Assembly: GCA_038503065.1 (NCBI GenBank) | Contig: JBCAMK010000013.1 | Span: 1,612,001 to 1,676,000 of the forward strand | Source of the DNA: Paragyromitra xinjiangensis | Lineage: Eukaryota; Ascomycota; Pezizomycetes; Pezizales; Discinaceae | DNA: 64,000 nt | Direction: 5' to 3' | Shown here: positions 1 through 12,219 of the stretch, one piece after another | Position numbering within the stretch: the stretch's first letter is position 1 | How the letters are laid out: the number at the start of each line of letters is the position of its first letter | Translations under genes and position numbers: made by a program | The notes under the pieces: generated by a model | Databases searched by the model: none | What the model was told of the DNA's origin: nothing | Seen by the model: the letters and a program-made list of their open reading frames with translations, nothing else

Positions 1-216
1 CTATTTAGCCAAGCTCATAACCAGCCGACGAAAATTAGTAGAGATCTCATATCGTATGCATGCGGATTGCCGTATCCCACGGCATGTGCTACATTATGCA
101 AACCTTTTCTGCTCCGGGTATAGCTGTTTCCCGTACTCGCATAGAACTGAGATCTCAATTTCCGATGCGTATGCAGCATCGCTCTAGTCTGTATGTATGC
201 GTACCGCATCCGTGGC

Positions 217-229
217 TAACCCTAACCCT
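217..229 (+). repeat. Telomere-like TAACCCTAACCC word
   Basis: Two units of the TTAGGG-type telomere repeat (seen as CCCTAA) in non-coding DNA. It is one of six such words in the window. In several eukaryotes this word is a binding site for Myb/TRF-like factors in promoters. That role here is inference. Confidence 0.5.
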
Positions 230-2301
230 TGAAATATTTTTTCTCTGCGTACAAAGTTTAGGTCTAGAACCTCTTTGCTATTGTTACAAAAATCGCATTA
301 AGGCAAGACTAGTTCCTAAGAATGAAATTGGTAAAATATGATTTGTCCGCTGCGTCGACAAATCGCAGCTACGTTTGAGGCGCTAACCAATCCCAGGAGG
401 ATTCAATGTCAAACTCCAATCAATCTCACTCTGATTGAAGCGTTAGTAGGGCTCTATGCGGAACTCGGCTATCCACCGGATACTTTTCTTGGCGTTGCTT
501 CTTCTCTTTTGATAACTCCCCGAAGGCGAATGTTTTTGCTATGTAGCAGGGGAGACCCGAAACACACCCTTCAGGATACGCTATGTCCTGTTCTGTAGAA
601 ATAATATTTGAGATCTAGTGGTTCTGGAGTATAGTGACTTATTATTATCGATCACGAAGAAAACTAACATGTCACAGCCACTGAAACCAACCATAGGAAA
701 GCTTAGAGTATGAAGTATTCCATCCAGGAAATAGTCTTAAAACGAATCGCTATTCCTAAGGGATAGAGTAAATGCTATGACTCCAAATCTGCCATCCCTT
801 CAGCCTTAGAAAAGTGGGTGGGTTTAATAGCGCCACGTACAGATCTAATCACTGGCGCTTGTGACCAACCAGAATCCTTCTCTTGATTCTATACTTGTCC
901 ACTTACCCGTGCTCTTAGGACCTCCCGATTCAACAAATTCAATTTTTACAATACCATTAAGGCCCAAACATGTACACGCCAGCTATTCGGTGCCTGGATA
1001 CCGCTAATCAACTATTGTATAAAAACCACCCCTCAGATATTTTGAATGCCCTATAGAATTCTGCTTCACGATCTATTGGCCAGGGGTGAAACAAGATCCA
1101 GAGTCGCTCAAAAACTACCCATACCAGCTTATACTTTAGATATTATGAACTCATTTAGAGACTCGGTTTATATCTTGAGTTCAGCATACTAGTGGAGATT
1201 TTGGAACTTCTAGTAGAAGTGGAAGTAGTCTGGAAACGCTCAAAATATCGGATGGCGGTATTTTAATAATTGGGCGATACTAGGGACATAGTAGGAGCTT
1301 ATAATCTGCTAGTAGTTGATGTTTGATAAAGTTACTGTGGAGTGTTCTGCCACTAAACATCTAAACTCTAGAGATCACCCACTCTGCCCTCATTGTAGAT
1401 TACTTTTATCCAGTTCACTGAAAACTGCCGACACTATTAGCCCACGCCAAGAGTTTATTGTATTTGGGGACTTTCCGTACCCCACCGTACAGCATAGTAC
1501 CTTGATGATCAATACTTAAAAGCTACTGAGAGAGTACTGGGTAAATACCACATGTAGTAGTGAAATCTTAGGCTTAATGGAGATGAATATATTACGGAGA
1601 GCTTTTAGCCGACATTCGCTAGGCGAGTGATAGTTAATGACGAAGATAGTCATACTTTGCGTAAATGAAGAATAGTAAAGGCTAATATACTTATATTGAG
1701 ATTGTGGACTTGGTAAGGGGGTGCTTCCTTAGTTCTCTAAGTTTATTGAGACTAGATCTCGTGACACTGTGTCCTCAGTACGAGTGATAATCTATGTTTA
1801 TATTGCGTTACTATTGGCTGGCTACAACGTCTAACTGGAGCGATGATACGAATGTGTTTGTCGGCTCCAGAGGTTAAATATCGTGATAATAACTATTGCA
1901 GAATAGAGGTAGAGCAGGTAGACTCGAGATAAAGGCTGAAGGGGCACACGTCTAGGAAGAGAGGGCAAGTAGCCCGAAAAAGCAACCAGGCACACAACCA
2001 CATAGTTATCTATGAGTAAATACAATATGAATGTCTTAAAGCAATATACATACTCTTTGAGCCGCCAAAACCTGCAACACGAAATCTCAATCGAAGTAGG
2101 AGCGAGTGACAAGTGATGACCAATTGCAAACCTACAGAAAGAATAAACAAAGCCCAATAAAAACCCCCACAAAGCTAATCCACAACGAGAATTACTCCGC
2201 AGAAGTTATCAAAACGCGCTCCGCGGACTGGTGAGAATAAACCGCTCATCGATCGTTTGCAGCTGTCACTATTATTAGGGCAGGAATCATTTCATGCCGA
2301 G

Positions 2302-2312
2302 AACCCTAACCC
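2302..2312 (+). repeat. Telomere-like AACCCTAACCC word
   Basis: Two telomere-type units about 760 bp upstream of the WW-domain gene start. This is a sequence observation only; a promoter role is possible. Confidence 0.5.
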
Positions 2313-3062
2313 TTGTGCCCCCCGAAGATATGGCAAACCCCACAGCCTGAATAGGGACCCCCTATCATGATTCCCCTTTCGCATCTATTCCGCACGCACA
2401 GCATGCAGCAGTGGATCGACAAAACAGGATTCCCACACCCTATTTATTCACACGGGACTGTAGCTTTACTAATGTATGGTCCTTTGTGATGGTTCAATTT
2501 CTGATTCGCGATGAACCTTCTCATGTTCAGCCTTGTCAACAGCCTGCTCTAAAATATTCGGCTAACCATCCACAGAGAGGCAGCAATCATCTGTCGCACA
2601 AAACATAGTTGTTGAAATATGTCTCAGGACTCTCCTCAGGCGTTACTTAGGTCCCGTGGAGTCGCCCAATCTGCGGCTGGGAGATGCACGAACGCTGTAT
2701 ACCGACCTTAAATAATGAGTTGTGGGGTGTGCGCACACTTCTATAGGTGGGAACGTACGCCAAATGTAACACGAATACTGAGCCCCGCCTTTCTGTGCCT
2801 GTGATTTGGAGGCTATTTTCGCTCTGTGTCCCAAGGTCGCCTCATCTCCTCCCCTTTTCGAAACTCCGATGTTTCCACTGAGTTCTTACTCGTGAGCGTG
2901 TGCGATCGCCTTGTCAATCCAGCCAGGAAAACGGTGTCCTTGAAGATAGCTGTCATCATTATCCTTCACTTCGACGCCTCCACAAAAGGATCGAACGGGG
3001 GCTAGAAAGAACTCGAACATTATTCTTCTACAGCACTTTCATCTCCAGACTCGATTCTCACC

Positions 3063-6000
3063 ATGATCTACACTGAACAGCAATACCCTGCCGCGGTGGT
3101 AAACCCGGTATACCCACAGCAGAGCCTGCAACAGGCAGCGTTTGCAGCACCGACAGCGGCTCTTAACGTACCCCCAGCGATGCCTGCAGGCTGGGCGGCG
3201 CACTGGGATCAAGGGCAACAAAAGTACTACTATCATAATATTTCGACAGGAGCTGTTACATGGGAACCTCGTAAGTTTTATTTTGTATTGTTTAGTTATT
3301 ATCCTTTCTTCCTTGAGATTATCGTCCAAGTCCCTGTGGCGTTTCCTCCAGCCCATTGTATTCAAGTTTTTCTCAATATCTAAGACGATGGTTACACTAT
3401 GATTTCATTCTTAACTCTCTCCCTTCTGATTCGAGTTTTTCTTGCACTTCTTGGATTGAGGGACATTATCTGATATCATACGGCTTGCTTCTAGCCCAGC
3501 CAGTCTCACTACCGACACCTCCAGTAAGCTCAAATGGAATGTATGCAGCACAACATCAACCTCTCCAACAACGGCAGCAATATGTCCAGACAGTAGATCC
3601 CACACAACCTCAATATCAATCTTTAAACCCCCAAGCCAGCCCACAACAACAGTGGCAATCTCAACAACCAATAAGCCAGTCCCATACACCCCAGTCTTGG
3701 ACCAATGGACAATACCAACAGCCACAAGCCTCCAATTCGCCCCTCAACGTTTCCCGCAAGCCTATCAGCTTAAGATCTTCATCATCCACCCCCCACCCAG
3801 TAGGGTACGCCGAGGTAGCCGGCAGCGATGTACCAACCGCCTCGCCCAAGCAAGTCCCAATCGAAAGCGGGCTCATCCTCTCCTCGGAGCAAGAAGACGA
3901 ACCCGTCAAGCTATCAGCCAATTTCACATCCTTCGCAGGAGAAGACAGGATGTTCACAGATATCCATATGTCAAACGGCCTAGACGCCCCGCCACCATCA
4001 TCGGTTCGTGAAACCCCCAACGTCAGACGAATCCCAACCGCTTCGCCACCTCCAGCCCTCACCGCTCATTCGGAGGTTGCATATGTACAACATCCCAAGC
4101 CACAGGTACCCCCCGGGCCAATGAACGTTCCGCTCCTCCATTCAAGATCGTTTTCTGTCTCCTCTACTACATCGATATCGCCGCCAAGCACTGGCGCTGG
4201 TGGGAATACTGGTTTCAATATACCTGGTTTCAACGCGCCAGTTGCTCACATTGCACCCCGGAAAGCTGCCACAATAAATATCCTCCCAGGTGCAAACCAA
4301 CCTTTTTATGGAAACGCAAATCAGAACCCAGCTATGCATCCACACTACCAACAGCAGCACGTACAAACAATGACACCCATGTACACCAACAACCAACCCA
4401 CAACAACACTAACCCCAAAATCCACAATCGGCCCCCGAAAACCCGCTACCACACTAGCTCCCAAAACCGGAACAATAATGATGGCAATCCGACCAACGTC
4501 GAAAAAGGCCCCCACTACTATAGCTGGTGGGGCAAATATGATGGCTACTGGACTGGGGACAATGGTGAAGGCCAGTGGGCCGGCGATTAAGAAGACATTT
4601 AAGGATTCTGGAAGCTTTTGGGTCCCGAAGAAGAAGGCAGTGACAACTATTGTAAGGCCGCAGGTGCAGCACCAGCACCAGCAACATCAACATCAGCAAC
4701 ACCACCCACACCAGCACCCACAAAGCACCCAGTTCACAGCCAGCGGAAACTGTGGAATAGCGCGTGGAGGTGGAATGGTCAGTGGTAGAGGCGGGATGAG
4801 CACCCCTCGGGGTGGGGCCAGAGGTGGTAGAGGGGGCATGAAAGCCAATATGCGTGGAGGTTCAGTAGGGATGGCGCCAATGACCACCGGCCACACAGCA
4901 GCTCCCGCTAGAGGAAGAGGTGGTCGAGGATCAGGTACAATGGTGGTACAGATGGGCAGAGGAGCCATGAAACCGCAATCAATGATCCCCAACACTCAAG
5001 GCTTCAACAGTCCAATCCCCCCGCCGCAGATGAACCAATACTCCGTGACCTCTCAAACAACTCTCCAAGTTGCCGGCCGTGGCCGTGCAATGCCAAGAGG
5101 AGGTGCGAGTCCTCGCGGAGCGCCTCGTGGGAGAGGAGCTGGACCAGGTGGGAATATGGTGATGAGCGTAGTCGGCGCTGCAAGTAGCATGATGAAGCCT
5201 CCTGTCGGTCGTCCGATCCAGAGGCCCCCGCAAGGGAACCAGCAAATGGCCGCTCAGCAGCAAAGACTACAGAACCAGCGAATTGCCCAACAACGTCTAA
5301 TGGCGCAACGACAGAGGCAGCAGCAACAACAACAACAGCAAGGTCAATTCCTCCAGGCAGCAGCTATGATACAACGGCAGCAGCAGGCGGGAGCACGGGA
5401 AGAACAACGAGAGCAGCGGGCAGAGCAGCATCAGCAGCATCAGCAGCATCAGGAAGAGCAATCAGCACATGAAGAAGCATATACGGCGGAAGGGGAAGTC
5501 GTCTATACTGAAGAAACAATGTATACTGAGGAAGTATACGTTGAGGAGTCAGGGTATACCGATGATCAATCTGCATATACAGAGGGGTATGGAGGTGCTG
5601 AGTACACTGACGAGGCGAACCAAGGGGTAGATGATACCACTGGCTATGCTGGTGGGGAAGAAGCAGGGTATGAGGAGACGGGATACGAAGAGACGGGGTA
5701 TGAGGAGACAGGGTACGAGGAAGCAGGATATCAAGAGACGGGATACGAAGACACTAGTGCGTACGACGAAACTGGTGCGTACGAAGAAGCAGGATACGAG
5801 GAGACTGGATATGAAGACACTGGCGCATACGAGGATACTGGAGCGTACGGAGATACTGGAGGATACGACACCGGGGCATATGATGCACAGGATATGGCAA
5901 ACGATGCAACACTACAGGGAACTGAGAACAGCTCGAGCTACATTGATGATACTGGGACAGAAGAAACAGGGTACGAAAGCCTCGGCACATACGGGGACAC

Positions 6001-6323
6001 TTCGGCGTACGAAAGCGAAGGGTTGAGCAATGCGGCTGACTATATCTAGCTATGTTGACGAGGCCGGCCCAGAAGAGACAGGATACGAAGATACTGGTGC
6101 GTATGAAGATACCGGTACATACGAAGATACGGGAACATACGAAGAAGATTATGGTGGTGAAGAATATGGGGGCGAAGAGAATTATGCCGAGGGTGAAGAA
6201 TACGGTGGTGGGGAAGATTATGATGCTGCAGAGGGTGGGTTTGGGGACTTTGGGTTAGATGCAGGGGGTGATGATGGTGAAGGATTGTTGGGGTCTCTGT
6301 CTGGGGTGTTTGATATGTTTTAA
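3063..6323 (+). CDS. WW-domain, RGG-box protein with acidic Tyr/Thr-Gly repeat tail
   Basis: Predicted 997-residue protein in three exons: 3063-3270, 3495-6006 and 6050-6323. Intron 1 (224 bp, GTAAGT..CTAG) splits a WW domain at residues 41-70 and restores its final WEPP. Tryptophans 44 and 67 and the central Tyr triplet (55-57) are present, so binding to proline-rich ligands is expected. The middle is disordered: Gln/Pro-rich, then several RGG/RGRGG boxes (RNA-binding or arginine-methylation type), then a Gln tract. The C-terminal third is a degenerate repeat of GYEETGYEDTGAYEDTG type, ending in an acidic Gly-rich tail and SGVFDMF. A 43-bp intron (GTACGA..TCTAG with CTGAC branch) inside the repeats is needed to keep frame, and its phase fits exactly. 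The ATG has a good CACC context. The family is not recognised beyond WW/RGG; a role in RNA processing or condensates is inference. Confidence 0.8.
5655..6160 (+). repeat. Coding tandem repeat (about 15-30 bp units, Y-E-[ED]-[TA]-G)
   Basis: Imperfect tandem units with a core like GGATACGAAGAGACG encode GYEETG, GAYEDTG and GYEDTG. The array crosses the 43-bp intron, so the repeats continue in exon 3 in a different genomic frame. Such arrays usually change length by slippage; copy number probably differs between strains (inference). Confidence 0.8.
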
Positions 6324-9300
6324 TTCTCGTTCGAAGCAATACTCGCGAGTTTTCACTTTGTTCGCTGATGATATTTCGGCGGTTTCATTAACTATCAAAC
6401 ATTAGTAAGGGGTTAATACATGAGGGGTGAGCTGGTAGTAGTTAATAAGAAATTAAACAGGACAACCTCTCACCTGGAATGATAACAGGTAGTAAGGAGA
6501 GTGTAGTGAATTATTGATTTTTGGTGCTTAGCAGTATGAAGCCCCCACTGCGGGGACCTTTGGGGGTAATAATAGGAGTCCTTTTGTCACCATCATCATA
6601 GACTCTCACTCGCTACAAGAGCGGGATGGGCGGCTGGGGTCCAGGGACTGGTGAGACCGCCATGGTGGCGTGTGGCTTAAGCCTGCAGCTTATTTAGAAG
6701 CTGTGTAATTTCGGCACGAAGCGATCCGCCGGAATTCTGCAAGTAAGGGAATTTGGTTTTCTTTTTCGCCTTGGTTTCAAATCGTACGACCACGCACTCT
6801 CCTATTCGGTCCCCGGGCATCCGGTCTGCAAGTTTGTCGCCGTTATGTACCGTGTATGTAGGTATGCTCTGCAGTAGAATGTTGACAAGTTGGCGTCGTC
6901 GGAGCTCATCGGAGAATTCTCTATCCGACTGTACCGTTGTTGATTGCATCGTATCGTGCCGTATCAGCACCAAGTTTATGATACCGGATACCAGGAAGGA
7001 ACGCCTCCCGGCCCATAGATACCCCGAAGGAAATTCCTACCAGATTATAAGACATAACTCCCAACTAGGAATTCGATTGCAGCGTGGATCCTGCCGCCCC
7101 GTCAATCATAGGGTCTCACTCGCTACGGGCCTACGTGTGTGCCCCGAGTGGAATTGAGTGGGGCTTTCGGGCGAGATGTTTGTTTTGTGTGACTCTACTT
7201 GGCGATTCAGATCTTCGGCACGAGGCGCGCGCAATTGTGGAGCCGATTGAAGAGTGACGAGAGGCTGATTTAGGACTAGTGCGTGTTCCCGTCACGTCGC
7301 GCTGATTCGCAAGAAATCTGTTGTCCGTCCAGAAGCACTTCTTCGCTCGATTCTGGCGAAATGCCAGAAGAGGATGCTCGAACCCAGTGGTTGGATGGTT
7401 CAGCTTGCGAGATTTATCTATCTATCGAGTCGGGCTCATTGACGTCTTTAAGCTGAAGATAGAGTACTCGGACTGCTGCCGGCAGATAGAGCATCGATCT
7501 GCCAAATCCAAGGCTGAGGATAAAGATGATTCTCGCTTCTTTTCGCAATCAGGACCAGTAGTCTGGGACCATCGTCGATAATGTCAACAAATGTCAGGCG
7601 TCTTGAGGTCGTGGCCATGAAGGCAGGTACCGTATTGGTGCAATGAATCTTCCTCAACTCATAAATGACTGACATTTTTAGAATGGACCGCATACCACAC
7701 AAAACATCCAGCCAACTTTGTATCCTATGCAAAACCAGTCCATCTGAAAACCTCAGTCAATTGTGAGTAGTGAGGCCTACCTGGAACGATTTCATGCAAC
7801 GTAAACCCCCAACGACTCAGCGACTAAACTTGGACCTAAACCGCTTTTAACGCAATCTCCGAGACAATCTGTGGTACAGATAATCGATTGCTTAACAGTA
7901 AAAGTCAAGACATGTCGATTAACGGTTTGGCCGCCCCCCCCCTTTTTTTTTCTTTAAGAATTTCTTGATTGCCGCGACCTTCGTCAGCCCAGCCGCGTTG
8001 GGCGATGCAAAAGCTTGAAGCACAGAGCCATCGAGTGTACTTTGCGGATATGGACCTACTACATCGAAGAAATGCAGATTGTCTTGCATGCTGGAGGGAT
8101 CGCATGAATCCCCGGTATGTTTGTAGCAAACAAGTGTACTAGGCAACTCGAGTTGTTCGCTCGCCACCCACGAGGTAGAAGTTCTGTGTTGTCAATGATT
8201 CAGCTCTTCTAGTCATTATTATTATTGTTATTCTCAGATCACCAAAAGGGGACGCAGCTAGGGCGTGGTGTTTATTCGCTTGTGGCTGGTCCGTGTTTAG
8301 ATTCCTTGGCTGCGTTCCTGGGTTCTTTGTAATAGTCCCATTTTAGTGAGATTTTCGGGGAGGCTTCGACGGGGGGGTCGAATTGGGACTAGGGTTTGGG
8401 ATTATTGATCTCTTGTGGCGAAGTCACGATAACAAGACGAAAATGTTCCGCGGGAGAGCGCATTAAGGAACAGAGGGCTCAAGATGGAATGAATGCACGG
8501 AAGAGCGCGCGTACAGGAAACAAGACGAGCAGAACAAAACGGCCGCGGATATTTTATCTACAGAAACAGGTTGGGGGCTCAGAGTCCCTGATATACTCAA
8601 CAGACGCGCTGGAGTACTTCGAAACGACTTCTGGGGATGTTTTATTTTATCAGATCCATCACCATCCTTCCCCTTCACCTCATCATTTGTTCGTCGGTTC
8701 GTTCCTCCGAGCCCCGATGACGATGGAGACTTGGCTCTCTATCCGCTTATGACCCCGGTCGACGGGTACCTTATCAACCCAAATTTAGGAAGTTGCATGT
8801 ACTCCAACATGTAGCTACCTTTTCTTTGGCATGGCACGGTCTCTCCCAGCCGTGTTCTTGATCTCCTCCCTCCTCCAATCAAGCCCTGTAAGACGGTCGC
8901 TTGATGGTTTCTCTCGCATGGTGATGAAGCGAATTGCTCGCAACTTTCCTCGGCACTCCACGTCACGCCTGTTGTCTTGATTCAGCCTCCTTATTTTGTT
9001 TTCCTGTTCCTTTCTTGTCCGTCTACCCCCATGCTGACGGGTTTCTTTGCATTTTGCCCTGCCTGCGTACCACTACATCCCACATACACTCTTCTTCCGG
9101 TGAGTGAGAGAGAAAGAGGAATTTGTTGGCAGACACTACGTACGGGAAGGAGAGGAAGTGCTACCGTAGTGAATGAGTCTTCGGAAGCAAGTTGGTCTTC
9201 TACACTTTCGCTATCTTGCCTGATTACTTTTGAGCTTGTTGTGCAACTCATCCGTTCGTTATTCGTTCGTCCGTTCGCTCGTCCGTTTCCTATCGCATAT

Positions 9301-9657
9301 TATCGTTTGATTTCTCTGAAAGCACAAGGCATTGAGGGCAGGGCAGTGCAATTGTTTGTCTGATTGATAGCTGAACGGGGGAATTGCACTCGTTTTATCA
9401 TTTTTTTTGCTCTCCAGCCTCTTGCTTTTTAAGGCGAACGGCCTGCATTCAGCTCCATATTCTTTTTTGATTATTTTTACGCTCCCACCCTCACCTCACC
9501 AGGACACAGCCGGAGTCGTATCGATTGTGTTAGTGCTTGCAACGGTGGATTCGAAAATCTTATACTAGCAATACTTGTTGCAGTGGCAGCGGATAGAGGT
9601 GGATCTCACATAAAAAAAAGCTTCACGACAGCTGTTTTTGGATGAGACGTTGTGTGG
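6324..9657. other. Intergenic, no convincing gene
   Basis: Short open frames exist on both strands (for example minus strand 6949-6677, 90 residues from an ATG, and minus strand 8167-7919 without an ATG). None carries a domain I recognise or links cleanly to others by splicing. There is a C9/T9 homopolymer junction near 7931-7951, an ATT-rich microsatellite near 8215-8235, and a TTCGTCCG-like run at 9251-9290. The last 300 bp before 9658 are T/C-rich and look like the promoter and leader of the next gene. Confidence 0.45.
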
Positions 9658-12219
9658 ATGCCGTCATTTCTCACCCGGCATGGCTCCAACCGACTCAGAA
9701 AGGTCAAGAAGACTGGAGATGAGGGAGCAGCAGGAAGAACAGAGTCAGGAGGATTAGGAGCAGGAGGGACAGGAGGAGACCCAAAATCCAGCTTGATTTC
9801 GTTTATTACGGTCTCCAACAACAGCGACAGTGCTACTGGCAGTCTCAATAAAATCCAGCGTTCGGAATCGTTTAAGCGCCGCTTCGGACTCAACCACATT
9901 TTGACGCGGGGAAAAAATAGAACCGGTACGGGGCAGGGAATAGTTTCATCCCAGGTTGGCGATATAATTCACCGGCCTGCTGGGCCCGGGCCTGGAGAGC
10001 TTGGGGTGGGATCAAAATATGGGGCCTTCCCGACAACTTCAGCCCAGCAGCAGTCTTCACCTATCAATATTGTTGGTACTACCACTGCCACTTTTGGGGC
10101 AAGCTCACGACCATCCTCGAGAAAACTACATAAGGAACGACCTAATCCGAATAATTCCCCAACGCGAGTGATAGCTCCTGCAATCGTCCCTCCTGCTGTT
10201 TCGCCAGTTCTCTCTTCACCTGCAGAGTTCAGCTCGCAACAACAGCAGGACGGCATGGCAGCCACAGCCACGATGACTTCTGTTATGCAACAGCCCAAGC
10301 GGCGGTCGTTCTCACTCACACTTACTGTTGATGAGCTACCCCGCCATATCACTCAAGCTTCTTCATCGCCACCTCCTCAAGCATCAAGATACAATTCCTA
10401 TACCACCTCGTCTGCTTCTCCGCCCACCAATGAGAACTACTCACCCATGACCAATTCTGCTAGTGATCCGTATTCTCCTCTCCTCGCTTCCCCAGTGATT
10501 TCAAAAGCGACTAGTGTTGGCTTCTCTAGGCCAGCTCTTGTTGGCAACTCAGAAGGCCTACCCCAAGCCAGCGCCTCTAACTCTCTCAACCCAACATCAT
10601 CTGTAGAGCTACGCGGTACTATTCGGACCCCAGTAGGCTACTATATTACTCCGAGCCAGACTCCGACCCTGCTAGACCGATCTGACCCTGGTTTCAACCG
10701 TCCGACTGCGCCGACCGTTGTACGCCCTGGACCATCAACCCCCCCGCTCACCGAGCAAGCCCTCGTTGTTTCCACCGCGGTCGTCAAAGTCACGAACCCT
10801 ACGTCTCATGCTCAAGAGGGTGGTCCTAGTGGGGACAGGTCTTTCGACAACGGCCCTCCAACACCTGCGTCTTCAAATTCTTCCCAAAAGGAAAAAGACC
10901 CTAATCGACGCGTTAACTTTGCTGAAGAAGCTTCCATACCTACCGGCGTCGTGGCCTTGAGAAACAATGTCGGCTACTATAACCCCCCACAACAAAATCG
11001 CTTCGGCAACTACCGTCCCCCACCTGGTGGTCGTCAGTTTAGCAATCAATCTCAACACCATGGTTTCAACCCTCCACCATTCCGCGGCCCTCCACGGGGA
11101 AGGCTGTTACTCCGAGGGCCACCAAGACCACCATCCCCAATATATGTGTCTCCCCCTAGCATGAAGGATCATGTATGGCCCCCGCTTAAAGCTAGCCAGC
11201 TGGGGTGCTCTGTGGGACATAGCATGATACCATTCAAGAACAAGCAACATAGTATCGTGTGCACGGTGTGTAGGGCAATGGAGTTTGAGGGCAGAGGCGA
11301 ACCTGTAAAAAGGAGTTTCTACTGCAGCTGGTGTGCTGTTCGGATGTGTGGAGACTGTAAAGAAGAACTAATGGAAGTTTGTCGGGGAAGTTTGACGGAG
11401 CTTTGGGATAGGACTGAAGAGAAGAGAGAGATTAATACGACGTTGATAAAAGAGGGTAAAATCATGGAGAAGCGAAATAGCTTACCACCTGTGGAGCAGA
11501 GGAATAGCGAATCTTCTGAGCTGAGATGGGATGCCGCTACGGACCCTGTGGGTGATCGAAACCAGAGCAGAACGCCTCAGGGGATCCTAGATACTAATAC
11601 CGAAGATAATGCCCTCCCTGTGCAAAGGACTCCGCTGAGAGAACGGCCACAACATCAGACAATGATTCCACAACCTCAGAGATCGAGGACTCCTCCACCA
11701 AAGCAATTATTGGCTCCCCCTCCGCAACAGTCGACAGCTCTTCAGATGCAACAATCGAGAACTCCTCGGCCACAGCAGCCAGGGGCCCCTCGCCCGCAGC
11801 AACTAAGGGCTCCTCAATCACAATCAAGAACCCCACAACGTCCAGACATGGGGAGGCAGCATTCCCGAACTCCCCAGCCGTTTGATCAACAGCAGCAACC
11901 CCGCCAGTCGAACCACGGTCCTCCGCCTCCAGGGAATCCAAATGAGTATATGTCGAGGCAAGCAACACCGTTGAGTGTGCTGCCTTCGGCATCTCGGAGT
12001 TCGTATCCACCATCAATGCCTCAGCTCACACCAGCAGAGACCGAGAGGTACCGACTTGTAACTGTTCCCAGCAACCAGAAAACCCCATCTTCCGGCACAG
12101 TTGTCCTTGTTGGCGAGAAACAGAAGGAGCCGAGCGTATTTGTTCCAAGTTTGAAGGGTAGTGTGACTAAGAAGAAGAGGAATTGGCTCCGTGGTTTTGG
12201 GAAAAAGAAGGATGTTTAG
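9658..12219 (+). CDS. Large disordered protein with central cysteine cluster
   Basis: Single-exon protein of 853 residues from the ATG at 9658; the open frame extends two codons upstream only from a GTG. Residues 1-500 and 600-830 are low-complexity Ser/Pro/Gln/Thr. Residues 517-575 form an ordered Cys-rich block: C517, then CTVC, YCSWC, MCGDC and a further Cys, with one His after the first Cys. The spacing resembles a B-box or other two-zinc fold, so zinc binding is likely but no named family is assigned. Residues 705-775 repeat an SRTPxPQQ-type motif. The C-terminus is strongly basic (KKKRNWLRGFGKKK), which could bind membrane or nucleic acid. Disorder plus one zinc module suggests a scaffold or regulatory protein; this is inference. 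Confidence 0.75.
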   Translation: MPSFLTRHGSNRLRKVKKTGDEGAAGRTESGGLGAGGTGGDPKSSLISFITVSNNSDSATGSLNKIQRSESFKRRFGLNHILTRGKNRTGTGQGIVSSQVGDIIHRPAGPGPGELGVGSKYGAFPTTSAQQQSSPINIVGTTTATFGASSRPSSRKLHKERPNPNNSPTRVIAPAIVPPAVSPVLSSPAEFSSQQQQDGMAATATMTSVMQQPKRRSFSLTLTVDELPRHITQASSSPPPQASRYNSYTTSSASPPTNENYSPMTNSASDPYSPLLASPVISKATSVGFSRPALVGNSEGLPQASASNSLNPTSSVELRGTIRTPVGYYITPSQTPTLLDRSDPGFNRPTAPTVVRPGPSTPPLTEQALVVSTAVVKVTNPTSHAQEGGPSGDRSFDNGPPTPASSNSSQKEKDPNRRVNFAEEASIPTGVVALRNNVGYYNPPQQNRFGNYRPPPGGRQFSNQSQHHGFNPPPFRGPPRGRLLLRGPPRPPSPIYVSPPSMKDHVWPPLKASQLGCSVGHSMIPFKNKQHSIVCTVCRAMEFEGRGEPVKRSFYCSWCAVRMCGDCKEELMEVCRGSLTELWDRTEEKREINTTLIKEGKIMEKRNSLPPVEQRNSESSELRWDAATDPVGDRNQSRTPQGILDTNTEDNALPVQRTPLRERPQHQTMIPQPQRSRTPPPKQLLAPPPQQSTALQMQQSRTPRPQQPGAPRPQQLRAPQSQSRTPQRPDMGRQHSRTPQPFDQQQQPRQSNHGPPPPGNPNEYMSRQATPLSVLPSASRSSYPPSMPQLTPAETERYRLVTVPSNQKTPSSGTVVLVGEKQKEPSVFVPSLKGSVTKKKRNWLRGFGKKKDV

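Larger units (their letters stand above)
1..3062. other. Intergenic, no gene recognised
   Basis: About 3 kb upstream of the WW-domain gene. Open frames here are short, lack recognisable domains and show no consistent splice-linked extension. It contains two telomere-like AACCCTAACCC words (near 217 and 2302). The last 200 bp before 3063 are pyrimidine-rich and probably the promoter and 5' leader of the next gene (inference). Confidence 0.55.

Noticed and set aside
6677..6949. Minus-strand 90-codon frame with plausible amino-acid mix
   Set aside because: No domain, no clear promoter or splice partner, and the longer version starts only at TTG.
7205..7225. TTCGGCACGAG, resembling a cDNA-library adaptor
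   Set aside because: Only a short match in ordinary flanking sequence; no other vector sequence seen.
7919..8167. Minus-strand 82-codon frame ending in a Lys/Gly run
   Set aside because: No ATG; the end is produced by the C9/T9 homopolymers, and nothing joins it in phase.
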